From Sellimonas caecigallum (lineage in GTDB: Bacteria; Bacillota; Clostridia; Lachnospirales; Lachnospiraceae): a stretch of 38,656 nucleotides of DNA. The notes beneath the pieces were generated by a model, which ran no database searches, was not told the DNA's origin, and saw nothing but the letters and a program-made list of their open reading frames with translations. The stretch spans positions 1-38,656 of the forward strand of contig NZ_VIRV01000020.1 of assembly GCF_019754295.1 (NCBI RefSeq), read 5' to 3'. Both the position numbers and the translations under genes were made by a program. Every line of letters begins with the position of its first letter. Positions within the stretch are counted from its first letter, which is position 1. Shown in pieces: positions 6,778 through 15,313 of the stretch.

Positions 6778-8074
6778 ATTCAGACCTCCTTAACAACGCT
6801 TCGATTTCTCCTGCGAGATACAGGGAACCGAAACAGTAAACCATATCGTCTTCCCGTTTCTCCTGCATGGCCCACTGCCACGCTTTCTCTGATGTATCTT
6901 CTGTAAACACAGGCTTGTCTGTGTATTTTTCAAAATCTTCTTTCAGTTCTTCTTTCGGCACCCGCCTGGCACTTTCCACTTCTGTGACGATGATCAGATC
7001 TGCCGGTATCTCCCTGCATATGTACGAGATCATCTCGTCGTAATGTTTTTCTTTCAGCGCTGAAAAAAGAAGGATGATCCGCCCTCTTTTTTCCATCCCG
7101 TCGATCCTTGCACGGACACTCTCCGCCAACGCTTTGACGGCCGGCATATTGTGCGCACCGTCCAGTATCACGCCTTCTTTTACTTCTTCCATCCTGGCAG
7201 GCCACCTCATATGACGAAGTGCCTGGCTCCACGATTCATGATGCTCTTTCAGGAGAAGACTCATCCCTTCAAGAGCCAGCACTACGTTGGCGGGCTGGTA
7301 AGTTCCTGCCATAGGGATTTCCCATTCAGCAGTATCATCATACCGGTTTACCGTGGAAAAAGCAATATTTTTGCCCGTGATTTTCCGGATTTCGTACGCA
7401 TTTTCCGTGATTTCTCTACAATACACGCCGGCATTTTCCGCCGCTTTTTTCAGGACTTTCGCAGCGTCTGGATTCGATCCGTCCATGACAAGCGGAACAC
7501 CGCTTTTGATGATCCCTGCCTTTTCCGCCGCAATGGCTTCCACGGTATCCCCGAGGATATCCATGTGATCCATTCCGATGGACGTAATAACTGTAAGAAC
7601 CGGCTTTTCAATGCTGTTTGTGGCGTCAAGCCGCCCTCCAAGACCGGTCTCAAGAATGATGTACTCCATATCTTCCGTGGCGAAAGCCTTCATCGCCATC
7701 CCGAAAAGGAATTCAAAATAAGTCGGATGTCCAAGGCCATCCGCTTCCATCTCAAGCGCAATGTTCTGAACTTCCCGGAATATGTCCGTAAACCTCTCCT
7801 CTGTGATGAATCTGCCGTTCATACTGATCCGCTCACAGATGGAGATCAGATGCGGCGAAATAAACATTCCTGTCCTCTTTCCCTCGCACAAAAGAATCGC
7901 CTGCATGCAGGCACAAACCGATCCTTTTCCGTTTGTACCTGCCACATGGATGACTTTCCGTCCCTTTTGCGGACTTCCAAGCCTCCTTAAAAATTCCTTT
8001 GTGTGTTCCAGAGTATGTTTCTTCGTAAACATCTGCAGACTGTCAATATATTCCACCGCTTCCTGAAAATTCAT
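6764..8074 (-). CDS. folC: Folylpolyglutamate synthase / dihydrofolate synthase FolC
   Basis: Cytoplasmic Mur-ligase-family enzyme (436 aa) that adds glutamate to folates using ATP. The P loop GTNGKGS is at residues 46-52. The lysine/omega-loop region includes FISPHLISICERISMNG, the metal-binding region has ETGLGGRLDATN, and the C-terminal domain has the DGAHN motif. The ATG at 8074 follows AGGGG, 11 bp after the LTA-synthase-like gene. Linkage of folC to valS is known in Bacillus; here one membrane enzyme is inserted between them. Length is normal. Confidence 0.96.
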   Translation of the reverse strand: MNFQEAVEYIDSLQMFTKKHTLEHTKEFLRRLGSPQKGRKVIHVAGTNGKGSVCACMQAILLCEGKRTGMFISPHLISICERISMNGRFITEERFTDIFREVQNIALEMEADGLGHPTYFEFLFGMAMKAFATEDMEYIILETGLGGRLDATNSIEKPVLTVITSIGMDHMDILGDTVEAIAAEKAGIIKSGVPLVMDGSNPDAAKVLKKAAENAGVYCREITENAYEIRKITGKNIAFSTVNRYDDTAEWEIPMAGTYQPANVVLALEGMSLLLKEHHESWSQALRHMRWPARMEEVKEGVILDGAHNMPAVKALAESVRARIDGMEKRGRIILLFSALKEKHYDEMISYICREIPADLIIVTEVESARRVPKEELKEDFEKYTDKPVFTEDTSEKAWQWAMQEKREDDMVYCFGSLYLAGEIEALLRRSEYAEF

Positions 8075-8085
8075 CTTCTGATCCC

Positions 8086-10308
8086 CTATTCTTCCTTTTT
8101 CTCATCCGTGCCTTCAAATTCTTCCACCCAGTTCTTTCCTGGCTGGTCCTGCTCTTCTTCCGGCGCAAGCGTCAAGTTTCCGCCCTGGTAGACATATTTC
8201 TTCGACGTGTGGAATACCGTGCTGCTGGATCCCATCTGAACGACTTTTATGATGTCCCCTTCTTCCAGTTTACAATCTGTTAGCTGCACCCGAGTATTAT
8301 TCAGGAACTTTGACTCCTGCTGCTCGTCATTGACAAAAATCTTGCTTTGTTTTGTAAAGTTTTCTCCGTACAAGCTGTAACTGTCCTCTTCTCCAAGCTG
8401 CGGAACGATGTCTGTCAGTACGACGTCTTTGACACCCATCCTCATATGCCCTTCCGTGATCGGCGGTTCGCCGTCATACACGTCCTTTTCTCCGTACAGG
8501 ATATCATACTGGAGCAGCTCCAGATCTTTCAGATAGTCCTTTGTCTGTCTTCTTGTCTGGTGATAGTTAAACACTGTACCTGAGTGGATTCCCAGTCTCT
8601 CAAACACGTCCGACATGATCTGATAGGACGGAATATTCCGGTCTTCCTTTTCCAGGCCGATATTGTCCCAGATCACATAGTTTGTATTGTACAGATATCG
8701 GTTTTTTAGATCCTTTGCCTCAAGTCCCATAGTCGGAAGATGATCCCCGTAAAATACGATGACGGAAGGTTCATTTCTCGCCTCTACAGCTTCCACAAGA
8801 TGCTGTGCAAACTGATCCATCTCGTAAATCATGTTCACATAATACTCCCAGGCATTCTGGCGCTCTTCATCTTCCATTCCCGTCACTTTGATCTTCGGGT
8901 TTTCAAGGACTTTCTCCGTCGGGTAATCTCCGTGTCCCTGTACACTGACTGTGAAGATGAAATCCTGACGTTCATCTGTATCCATGGCATCCATGATATG
9001 TTCCACAAGGATATCATCCTTTGCCCAGTTGTTTGGGGTAAGCTGGAGGATGTTCATAAATTCTTTGCTTGTAAAGCTGTCGAATCCCATATTGTTAAAC
9101 ACTCTTGCACGGCTGTAGAAATTACCGCCATTGTTGTGAAGGGCGTGCGTACCGTACCCGAGTTCCCCCAGAGCTGTCGCAGCGCTTTCGCACACTTCCG
9201 TTTTCAGCTTTGTTTTAAACGGATATTCTCCCGGGCCGAAATATCTCATATTCATCCCTGTGAGAACCTCAAACTCTGTGTTGGCCGTCCCGGCGCCAAC
9301 GGAAGGTACTTTGAAATAACCGGTAGAATAGTTTTGAAACATCTTTCTCAGATTCGGGATCGGATCTTCGGAAAGCTGATAGTACTCTACCTCTGTCGGG
9401 TCAAAAAAGGATTCCAGCTGAACGAAAATAATATTCGGAAGCTTCTCACTGTCCGTTTTTGTCTCGGTAAGCTTCCCGTCTTTATTGATGTTGTCCATCG
9501 TCTCCTGGCTGTAGCCGTTTGGCTCGTCGATCCCGGTATTGAAAAGACTGGCCGAGAAACAATACGGAAGTCCGTAGTCTTCATACGCAAACGCAATGTT
9601 TCCAAAATAGGTGGATACGACTCTTTTATCTACCGCCTGATTGGATACAAACATGTAGACAACGCACCAGAACCCAATGCCAAGAAGCGCTAACCACCGG
9701 TGCATCTTTCCTGTATACTGTCCCCCTCTTCGCCACATGGCGATAACCCATATGATGACAGCCACCGTTCCCACTCCCAGAAGGATCAGCTCATACACTG
9801 CAAAGTAATTTGTGAAAAGGGACAGCCCTTCTGTCAATGCTTTCAGATCCTGCGCATTAAACGGCGTCACACGTTTCAGGAGCATGGCTCCGTTGATCAC
9901 TCCAAGCGCAATCCACAGGACGCTGATGAGGATCCTTGTAAACACCCTTCGCCGGAATAGATATACGACGGAGAATGTGACAAAGATCATAAAGGAATTG
10001 TAAAAAAATACAAGGGGCGTCTCTGTCATATACTCCCATGCCTCAAAGAAGGAATGTCTGGAGATCACTTCGATGACAAAGTTGATAACCATAGCCCAGA
10101 GGGCATGGAAGATAAGGGAGAACCGGTTCATGAACCGGTATACCGGCGCCATTTTTCTTGCGAACGCGCTGTTTCTCCTCTCTTCCAGTATTCGCTCTCT
10201 TCGTTCTTTTTTTCTCTGATGCTTTTCTTTTATATCTGCTTTGCTCATGTGGCGCAGCTCTTTCAATTTTCCTTTGATATCAGGTTTTGTAAAGTGGATT
10301 TTTTTCAT
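8086..10308 (-). CDS. LTA synthase-like membrane sulfatase-fold phosphotransferase (740 aa)
   Basis: Likely glycerolphosphate or related phospho-transferase acting outside the membrane on cell-envelope polymers (LtaS/alkaline-phosphatase superfamily). A long basic cytoplasmic N-terminus (1-60) precedes about five membrane segments (roughly 62-82, 100-118, 124-144, 167-191, 205-223). The extracellular domain keeps the key residues: Glu299 in FVQLESFF, the nucleophile Thr341 in GAGTANTEFE, and Asp522/His523 in YGDHLP. Beyond the sulfatase domain (about 600 onward) is a further 140 residues with a beta-rich IPT/TIG-like patch (SLYGENFTKQSKIFVN) and an acidic tail. ATG 10308 has AGAGGTAATC upstream, 16 bp from valS. 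The exact substrate is unknown. Confidence 0.85.
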   Translation of the reverse strand: MKKIHFTKPDIKGKLKELRHMSKADIKEKHQRKKERRERILEERRNSAFARKMAPVYRFMNRFSLIFHALWAMVINFVIEVISRHSFFEAWEYMTETPLVFFYNSFMIFVTFSVVYLFRRRVFTRILISVLWIALGVINGAMLLKRVTPFNAQDLKALTEGLSLFTNYFAVYELILLGVGTVAVIIWVIAMWRRGGQYTGKMHRWLALLGIGFWCVVYMFVSNQAVDKRVVSTYFGNIAFAYEDYGLPYCFSASLFNTGIDEPNGYSQETMDNINKDGKLTETKTDSEKLPNIIFVQLESFFDPTEVEYYQLSEDPIPNLRKMFQNYSTGYFKVPSVGAGTANTEFEVLTGMNMRYFGPGEYPFKTKLKTEVCESAATALGELGYGTHALHNNGGNFYSRARVFNNMGFDSFTSKEFMNILQLTPNNWAKDDILVEHIMDAMDTDERQDFIFTVSVQGHGDYPTEKVLENPKIKVTGMEDEERQNAWEYYVNMIYEMDQFAQHLVEAVEARNEPSVIVFYGDHLPTMGLEAKDLKNRYLYNTNYVIWDNIGLEKEDRNIPSYQIMSDVFERLGIHSGTVFNYHQTRRQTKDYLKDLELLQYDILYGEKDVYDGEPPITEGHMRMGVKDVVLTDIVPQLGEEDSYSLYGENFTKQSKIFVNDEQQESKFLNNTRVQLTDCKLEEGDIIKVVQMGSSSTVFHTSKKYVYQGGNLTLAPEEEQDQPGKNWVEEFEGTDEKKEE

Positions 10309-10324
10309 GATTACCTCTCGTCTG

Positions 10325-12973
10325 CTACTTCATAAACGATGCAAGACGTTCCTTAACCTGTTCCATCATCTGTGTATATTTTTCCAGTTTTGCACGCTCT
10401 TCCTGGACCTTTGCCTCCGGCGCTTTGCTCATGAATTTCTCGTTGTTCAGCATTCCGTTTACGCGGGCCAGCTCTTTTTTGAGCTTTTCTTCTTCTTTCA
10501 GAAGACGTTCCTTCTCCTGTTCAAAGTCGATCAGGTCTTCCAGCGGCATGTACACAGCTCCGTCCGGAACCACAATGGAAACTGCATCTTCAGAGACTCC
10601 CTCTTTTGTTTCCTGGATCAGAACCTCACTTGCATTCATCAATGGTTTTACTGATTCTTTTAAAGTTTCAAATCCCTCACAAAGTTCCTTATCTTCAGAG
10701 ACGATGAATACTTTCGCCTTCCGTCCGTTTGGCACATTCATTTCTGCGCGTGCATTTCTCACTCCGCGCACGATTTCCTTCAGATGTTCCACGATATTTT
10801 CTTCCGCCGGGAATGCCCATTCTTCTGTGTATACCGGCCATGAGGACATCATCAAGGATTCCTCTTCCGGTACGAGCGCACTGTAAATCTCTTCCGTCAC
10901 AAACGGCATGTACGGGTGGAGAAGTTTCAGAGCATTTCCAAGTACGGTCTTTAATGTCCAAAGTGCGGCATTGGCTGCCTTATAATTCTCATCTGCATAG
11001 TAGATGCGGTATTTTGCCATCTCAATATACCAGTCACAGAATTCATCCCAGATAAAATCATATACTTTCTGTACCGCAATTCCCAGTTCAAATTTATCCA
11101 TGTTCTCTGTCACGTCTTTTGCAAGCGTATTTACCTTTGAGAGGATCCACTTGTCTGACGGCGACAGATCCGTATCGTCCGGCCGGCTGATGACTTTGTC
11201 TTCCATATTCATAAGGATAAAGCGGGATGCATTCCATACTTTGTTGGCAAAATTTCTGTTTGCCTCCACCTTTTCTCTGTAGAAACGCATATCGTTTCCA
11301 GGAGCATTTCCTGTCACTACCGTAAGTCTCAGGGCGTCGGCTCCGTACTGGTCGATGATCTCCAGCGGATCGATCCCGTTTCCAAGCGACTTACTCATCT
11401 TTCTTCCCTGATCATCCCTGATCAGCCCGTGGAAAAATACCGTGTGGAACGGACATTTTCCAGTGTGTTCAAACCCGGAAAATACCATTCGGATTACCCA
11501 GAAGAAGATGATATCGTACCCTGTGACAAGTACGTCCGTCGGATAGAAATAATCCAGTTCTTCTGTCTGCTTTGGCCATCCAAGTGTGGAGAACGGCCAC
11601 AGGGCGGAAGAAAACCACGTATCCAGTGTATCTTCATCCTGTGTAAAGTGTGTGCATCCGCATTTCGGACATACTTCCGGAGCACCTTTTGATACGATCA
11701 TCTCTCCACATTCATCACAGTAGTAAGCCGGAATCCGATGTCCCCACCAGATCTGTCTGGAAATACACCAGTCTCTGATATTGTTCAGCCACTGCATATA
11801 CACTTTGTTCATCCGTTCCGGAATCAGTTTTAATTCTCCTGTTTCTAGCGCTTTGATGGCTGGCTTTGCAAGCTCTTCCATCCGTACGAACCACTGCTGT
11901 TTGATGAGCGGCTCTACTGTCTGTTTGCATCGTTCATGCACACCTACATTATGTGCATATTCTTCTACTTTTACAAGGTAACCCTGGTCTTTCAGATCCT
12001 GAACGATCGCTTCTCTTGCTTCGTAGCGGTCCATTCCCGCATATTTGCCTCCGTTCTCGTTGATGGTGGCGTCATCGTTCATGATATTGATTTCTTCCAG
12101 GTTGTGGCGTTTTCCGATTTCAAAGTCGTTCGGATCATGTGCCGGCGTCACTTTCATGGCTCCGGTTCCAAATTCTTTGTCTACATAGGAATCGGCAATG
12201 ATCGGGATCTCCTTGTTTACAAGCGGAAGGATCGCCATTTTTCCGATAATGTCCGTGTAGCGCTCATCATCCGGATTGACTACGATAGCCGTATCTCCAA
12301 GCATGGTCTCCGGACGTGTCGTTGCGATCACAAGGCTTCTGTCTGTGCCTGCGATCGGATAACGGATATGCCAGAAATGTCCTGCCTGCTCCTCATGCTC
12401 TACTTCCGCATCGGAAAGAGAAGTCTGACATACCGGGCACCAGTTGATGATTCTTGATCCCTTGTAGATATATCCCTTTTCATAAAGTCTGATAAAAACT
12501 TCTTCTACCGCCTCGCTGCATCCTTCGTCCATGGTAAACCGTTCCCTGTCCCAGTCACAGGAAACGCCAAGTTTCTTAAGCTGTGACTCGATAGTTCCGG
12601 CATATTCTTCTTTCCATTCCCATGTACGTTTTAAGAATCCTTCTCTTCCGAGATCTCTTTTGTCGATCCCTTCTTTTTTCAGCTGATCAGTCACTTTTAC
12701 TTCCGTGGAGATGGCCGCGTGATCCGTACCCGGGATCCACAGTGCATTGTATCCCTGCATCCGTTTGTAACGGATCAGGATATCCTGCAGCGTATTGTCA
12801 AGCGCATGTCCCATGTGAAGTTTTCCTGTGATGTTCGGCGGAGGCATTACCGTTGTAAACGGTTTTCTGCTCCTGTCTACTTCTGCGTGAAAATACTTGT
12901 TTTCACACCACTTTTCATAAAGCTTTGGTTCAATCTCTTTTGGATTGTACGTTTTTTCTAACTGCCTGCTCAT
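10325..12973 (-). CDS. valS: Valine--tRNA ligase ValS
   Basis: Class I aminoacyl-tRNA synthetase charging tRNA-Val (882 aa). The ATP-binding signatures HMGH (53-56) and KMSKS (525-529) are intact; the editing domain spans about 190-350 with GTGAMKVTPAHDPNDFEIG; a zinc knuckle CDECGEM...CPKCGC lies at about 419-440, and the C-terminal coiled coil (about 815-880) that binds tRNA is present. The start is ATG 12973, with GAGGAGGAAAGC upstream. The frame stays open for another 114 codons to 13315, but these run through the T-box leader and are not coding. Expression should depend on uncharged tRNA-Val. Confidence 0.98.
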   Translation of the reverse strand: MSRQLEKTYNPKEIEPKLYEKWCENKYFHAEVDRSRKPFTTVMPPPNITGKLHMGHALDNTLQDILIRYKRMQGYNALWIPGTDHAAISTEVKVTDQLKKEGIDKRDLGREGFLKRTWEWKEEYAGTIESQLKKLGVSCDWDRERFTMDEGCSEAVEEVFIRLYEKGYIYKGSRIINWCPVCQTSLSDAEVEHEEQAGHFWHIRYPIAGTDRSLVIATTRPETMLGDTAIVVNPDDERYTDIIGKMAILPLVNKEIPIIADSYVDKEFGTGAMKVTPAHDPNDFEIGKRHNLEEINIMNDDATINENGGKYAGMDRYEAREAIVQDLKDQGYLVKVEEYAHNVGVHERCKQTVEPLIKQQWFVRMEELAKPAIKALETGELKLIPERMNKVYMQWLNNIRDWCISRQIWWGHRIPAYYCDECGEMIVSKGAPEVCPKCGCTHFTQDEDTLDTWFSSALWPFSTLGWPKQTEELDYFYPTDVLVTGYDIIFFWVIRMVFSGFEHTGKCPFHTVFFHGLIRDDQGRKMSKSLGNGIDPLEIIDQYGADALRLTVVTGNAPGNDMRFYREKVEANRNFANKVWNASRFILMNMEDKVISRPDDTDLSPSDKWILSKVNTLAKDVTENMDKFELGIAVQKVYDFIWDEFCDWYIEMAKYRIYYADENYKAANAALWTLKTVLGNALKLLHPYMPFVTEEIYSALVPEEESLMMSSWPVYTEEWAFPAEENIVEHLKEIVRGVRNARAEMNVPNGRKAKVFIVSEDKELCEGFETLKESVKPLMNASEVLIQETKEGVSEDAVSIVVPDGAVYMPLEDLIDFEQEKERLLKEEEKLKKELARVNGMLNNEKFMSKAPEAKVQEERAKLEKYTQMMEQVKERLASFMK

Positions 12974-13073
12974 GCTTTCCTCCTCATACTCATTACAAAG
13001 CTGGCCCTTTTCGCGCTCCCTCCCGGGAAGTATTTTATTCCGGAGGCAAAGTCCAGAGAACTTTCCTGTAGAA

Positions 13074-13106
13074 TAAAAAACACCCTTTACATATTGTAAA
13101 GGGCGT
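13074..13106 (-). terminator. T-box-controlled attenuator terminator of valS
   Basis: On the minus strand CGCCCTTTAC (13096-13105) pairs with GTAAAGGGTG (13081-13090) around a 5-nt loop and is followed by six T residues (13075-13080). It follows the T-box sequence directly, as in transcriptional T-box attenuators. Confidence 0.9.
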
Positions 13107-13332
13107 ATAACCGCGGTACCACCTTTTTTATACGGGTATGTGTATCCCATATATCTCATCTGTTCTGTAACGGAAACTACCCCGGGATATCTTACTTGGT
13201 CTGTTCGGATATCCGGCTCCAAAGCTACCTTCCACAACTCCTTCTTGCAATTACCTTTCAGCCTGCGGGCAATTTTCTCTGTCAAGGACAGGTGTGTACT
13301 CCTCTTCTTCAACACCTTTAAATATGAAACTA
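13075..13332 (-). promoter_or_regulatory. T-box riboswitch leader (valine specific)
   Basis: The T-box core GGTGGTACCGCGG is at 13111-13123 and is the antiterminator bulge that pairs with the tRNA acceptor end. Upstream, the leader shows typical stem I landmarks, including GCTGAAAGG and CTTTGGAGC. Just before the latter, GAAG-GTA-GC places a valine codon GTA (13226-13228) at the expected specifier position. With the terminator at 13074-13106 it forms a complete transcriptional switch: uncharged tRNA-Val stabilises the antiterminator and lets RNA polymerase continue into valS. The 5' end is inferred from the promoter. The specifier assignment is by motif position, not by folding. Confidence 0.93.
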
Positions 13333-13338
13333 CGTTTA

Positions 13339-13367
13339 ATCATAGACACGAAAAAGTCGTTTGTCAA
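13339..13367 (-). promoter_or_regulatory. Sigma-A promoter of the valS operon
   Basis: TTGACA (13362-13367) and TATGAT (13339-13344) are separated by 17 bp on the minus strand, a near-perfect sigma-A promoter. It places the transcript start near 13332, just before the T-box leader, and lies 26 bp after the stop of the upstream fusion gene. Confidence 0.88.
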
Positions 13368-13393
13368 GGCGTTCATGGAATTTTCATGGATTC

Positions 13394-14584
13394 TTAAGGT
13401 TCTCTTTGGAAACTCAGATATTCCTGTGCTTCCAGGGCGGTCATGAACAGATAATCCGCCCCTGCCGCTCTGAGTTCTTCCAGACTTCCAAACCCGTAGA
13501 GGACACCTGCGGATGCAAGACCAAAAGCCTTCGCTCCCTGTATATCGTGTCTTCGGTCTCCTACCATGACAACAGACGGATCCCCTTCTTTCAGGCCGCA
13601 TGTATCAAGGGCGTATGCGATAACGTCCTCTTTTGTCAGACGTTTCCCGTCCATATCACTTCCGCACACAGCGTCAAAATACTCCAGGATACCGGCGTCT
13701 TCTGCGATGATCCTTGCATACTTTTCCGGCTTTGACGTGGCCATAACCACCCGTTTTCCCGCTTTTTTCAACCCTTTTAAAAGATCCGTAACCCCGTCAT
13801 ACAAACGGTACTCATATACCCCTTTTACCCCGAAGTTTTCTCTGTAAAAGGCAACCGCTTTTGCAGCATCTTCTTCCGTAAGGCCTGTGTATTCCTGGAA
13901 AGAGTGGATCAGCGGCGGGCCGATAAATGGAAGCATTTCTTCCCTTGTGGCGGAGATGCCGAATTTTTCCAGTGCATAGGCCACAGAATGCAGGATTCCC
14001 TGTTCCGAGTCGATGAGCGTTCCGTCAAGATCGAGAAAGATCGTCTCGTACGGGATCCTTCGCACCGAATAGATCAGATGAGGCATATCGATCCCCATAT
14101 AATGGCGCACCGACTCCCCGCATTTTTTCATGCCGTTTCTCTTGGCCGTCTTCTGGGAAGGGAGATTTGTATCCCGGATGATGGAGTACACTTCCGGGAG
14201 ATTCAGCACCTCAAAGGCGTATTTTTTTACAGCGCCTGCCGCCTCTATTGCGTACCCTTGATGCCAGCAGTCCTTCCGAAGATGATAGCCGATCTCTTCT
14301 TTTTTCTCTGCTTCCCCTTTTCCGATATCCTGCATTGTGATCCCGCAGTCCCCGATGAGCTGTCCGTCCTCCTTTCGGATCACGGCCCACAGGCCGAATC
14401 CGTCTTTTTCGTAGCGCGCCATCTGCCGGCGGCACCAGTCGGCTGATTCCTCCATGGAAAATCCATGTTCATATGCATACATGACTTCCGGATCCCCCAA
14501 AAAACCGTGGAGAGCCGGAATATCCCCCTCCGTCATTTCCCGGAGAATAAGCCGTTTGGTCTCCAGTATGATTTTCCCCTTCAT
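13394..14584 (-). CDS. GNAT acetyltransferase / HAD phosphatase fusion protein
   Basis: One 396-aa frame holds two enzymes. Residues 1-175 are a RimJ/RimL-type GNAT acetyltransferase: ETKRLILREMTEGD start, GYHLRKDCWHQGYAIEA acetyl-CoA region, and SQKTAKRNGM near the end. Residues 180-390 are a HAD hydrolase of the phosphoglycolate-phosphatase (Gph/PpaX) type: motif I FLDLDGTLIDSE with Asp185 and Asp187, motif II MATSKPEKYA, and motif IV VMVGDRRHDIQGA. The join is short, with no stop or frameshift. ATG 14584 abuts the alkD stop and follows GGAAAGGAAA. It is the third gene of the ansA operon. Substrates are unknown; a damage-repair or detoxification role is possible but unproven. Confidence 0.88.
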   Translation of the reverse strand: MKGKIILETKRLILREMTEGDIPALHGFLGDPEVMYAYEHGFSMEESADWCRRQMARYEKDGFGLWAVIRKEDGQLIGDCGITMQDIGKGEAEKKEEIGYHLRKDCWHQGYAIEAAGAVKKYAFEVLNLPEVYSIIRDTNLPSQKTAKRNGMKKCGESVRHYMGIDMPHLIYSVRRIPYETIFLDLDGTLIDSEQGILHSVAYALEKFGISATREEMLPFIGPPLIHSFQEYTGLTEEDAAKAVAFYRENFGVKGVYEYRLYDGVTDLLKGLKKAGKRVVMATSKPEKYARIIAEDAGILEYFDAVCGSDMDGKRLTKEDVIAYALDTCGLKEGDPSVVMVGDRRHDIQGAKAFGLASAGVLYGFGSLEELRAAGADYLFMTALEAQEYLSFQREP

Positions 14585-15313
14585 CTATCGTTTCCTTTCC
14601 TTGCGTTTCAGTTCCTTTAGCATTTCTTTGTCTTCTTTGCTTACCCGAAATGATTCCCGGCACTTTTGGATCGCCTTATTGTGGGTCCATGGATCCAGAG
14701 CACCTTCTTTTAAAAGTGCAAGCGTCTTCTCCGGATATTTCACATAGCAGACCGACAGAGCCCATGCCACTCCCATTTTTACATAGTAGGCGTCAAGGCT
14801 GATCCGCCTGTATATTTCAAGTACCCGGTCAATGTATTCGTCATTCAGGAAAAAGTCCATAAGGGCGACAGCTGCAAAACGCACCTCCATCTCGCGACTG
14901 CTCCTGCTCCATGCATCGACATACGAAAACCAATATTCAGGATCTGTTGTCATAAACCGGTGCGTGGATACGCCGCTGTCACAATCTGCCCAGGATACGA
15001 TCCCCGGAATCCATGTGTCAAGAAGGTGCCTGCGCCTGTCTGTATCCGCTTTCCCATATCCGATGGCCATACCGTACACCATGTGTTCTTCCTGAAAATC
15101 CGGTGTCCGGCCGTTCTCCATTTCCCAGATCCATCCTTCTTTTGTCTCTTCGGCAGTATCTTTAGCAGCTTTTTTTGCGATTTCCCGCAATTTGGGAACC
15201 CGCACGCCAAGTGTCGGCATCCCGGGTGCGTTTAAGATCCTGTCATTGAATTCCTTGTAGGCCGGATCGGAAACGTCTCTCAGCATGTCCAGCATTTCTT
15301 CCGTTTTTATCAT
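14585..15313 (-). CDS. AlkD-like DNA alkylation repair protein
   Basis: HEAT-repeat DNA glycosylase family (242 aa), which in Bacillus cereus AlkD removes bulky or positively charged N3/N7-alkyl purines. Helical repeats run through the whole protein. The SWADCDSGVSTHRF segment corresponds by position to the catalytic Trp/Asp region of AlkD, and the VRVPKLREIAKK start and Trp-rich C-terminal repeat (MGVAWALSVCYVKYP) are typical. ATG 15313 overlaps the ansA stop by 4 bp, has GGGAGGAATC upstream and is followed directly by the GNAT/HAD gene. The tail is Lys/Arg-rich. Confidence 0.88.
   Translation of the reverse strand: MIKTEEMLDMLRDVSDPAYKEFNDRILNAPGMPTLGVRVPKLREIAKKAAKDTAEETKEGWIWEMENGRTPDFQEEHMVYGMAIGYGKADTDRRRHLLDTWIPGIVSWADCDSGVSTHRFMTTDPEYWFSYVDAWSRSSREMEVRFAAVALMDFFLNDEYIDRVLEIYRRISLDAYYVKMGVAWALSVCYVKYPEKTLALLKEGALDPWTHNKAIQKCRESFRVSKEDKEMLKELKRKERKR

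Noticed and set aside
12974-13315. 114-codon N-terminal extension of valS
   Set aside because: It runs through the T-box, its terminator and stem I, which are clear RNA elements; the ATG at 12973 has a strong ribosome binding site and the normal ValS N-terminus.
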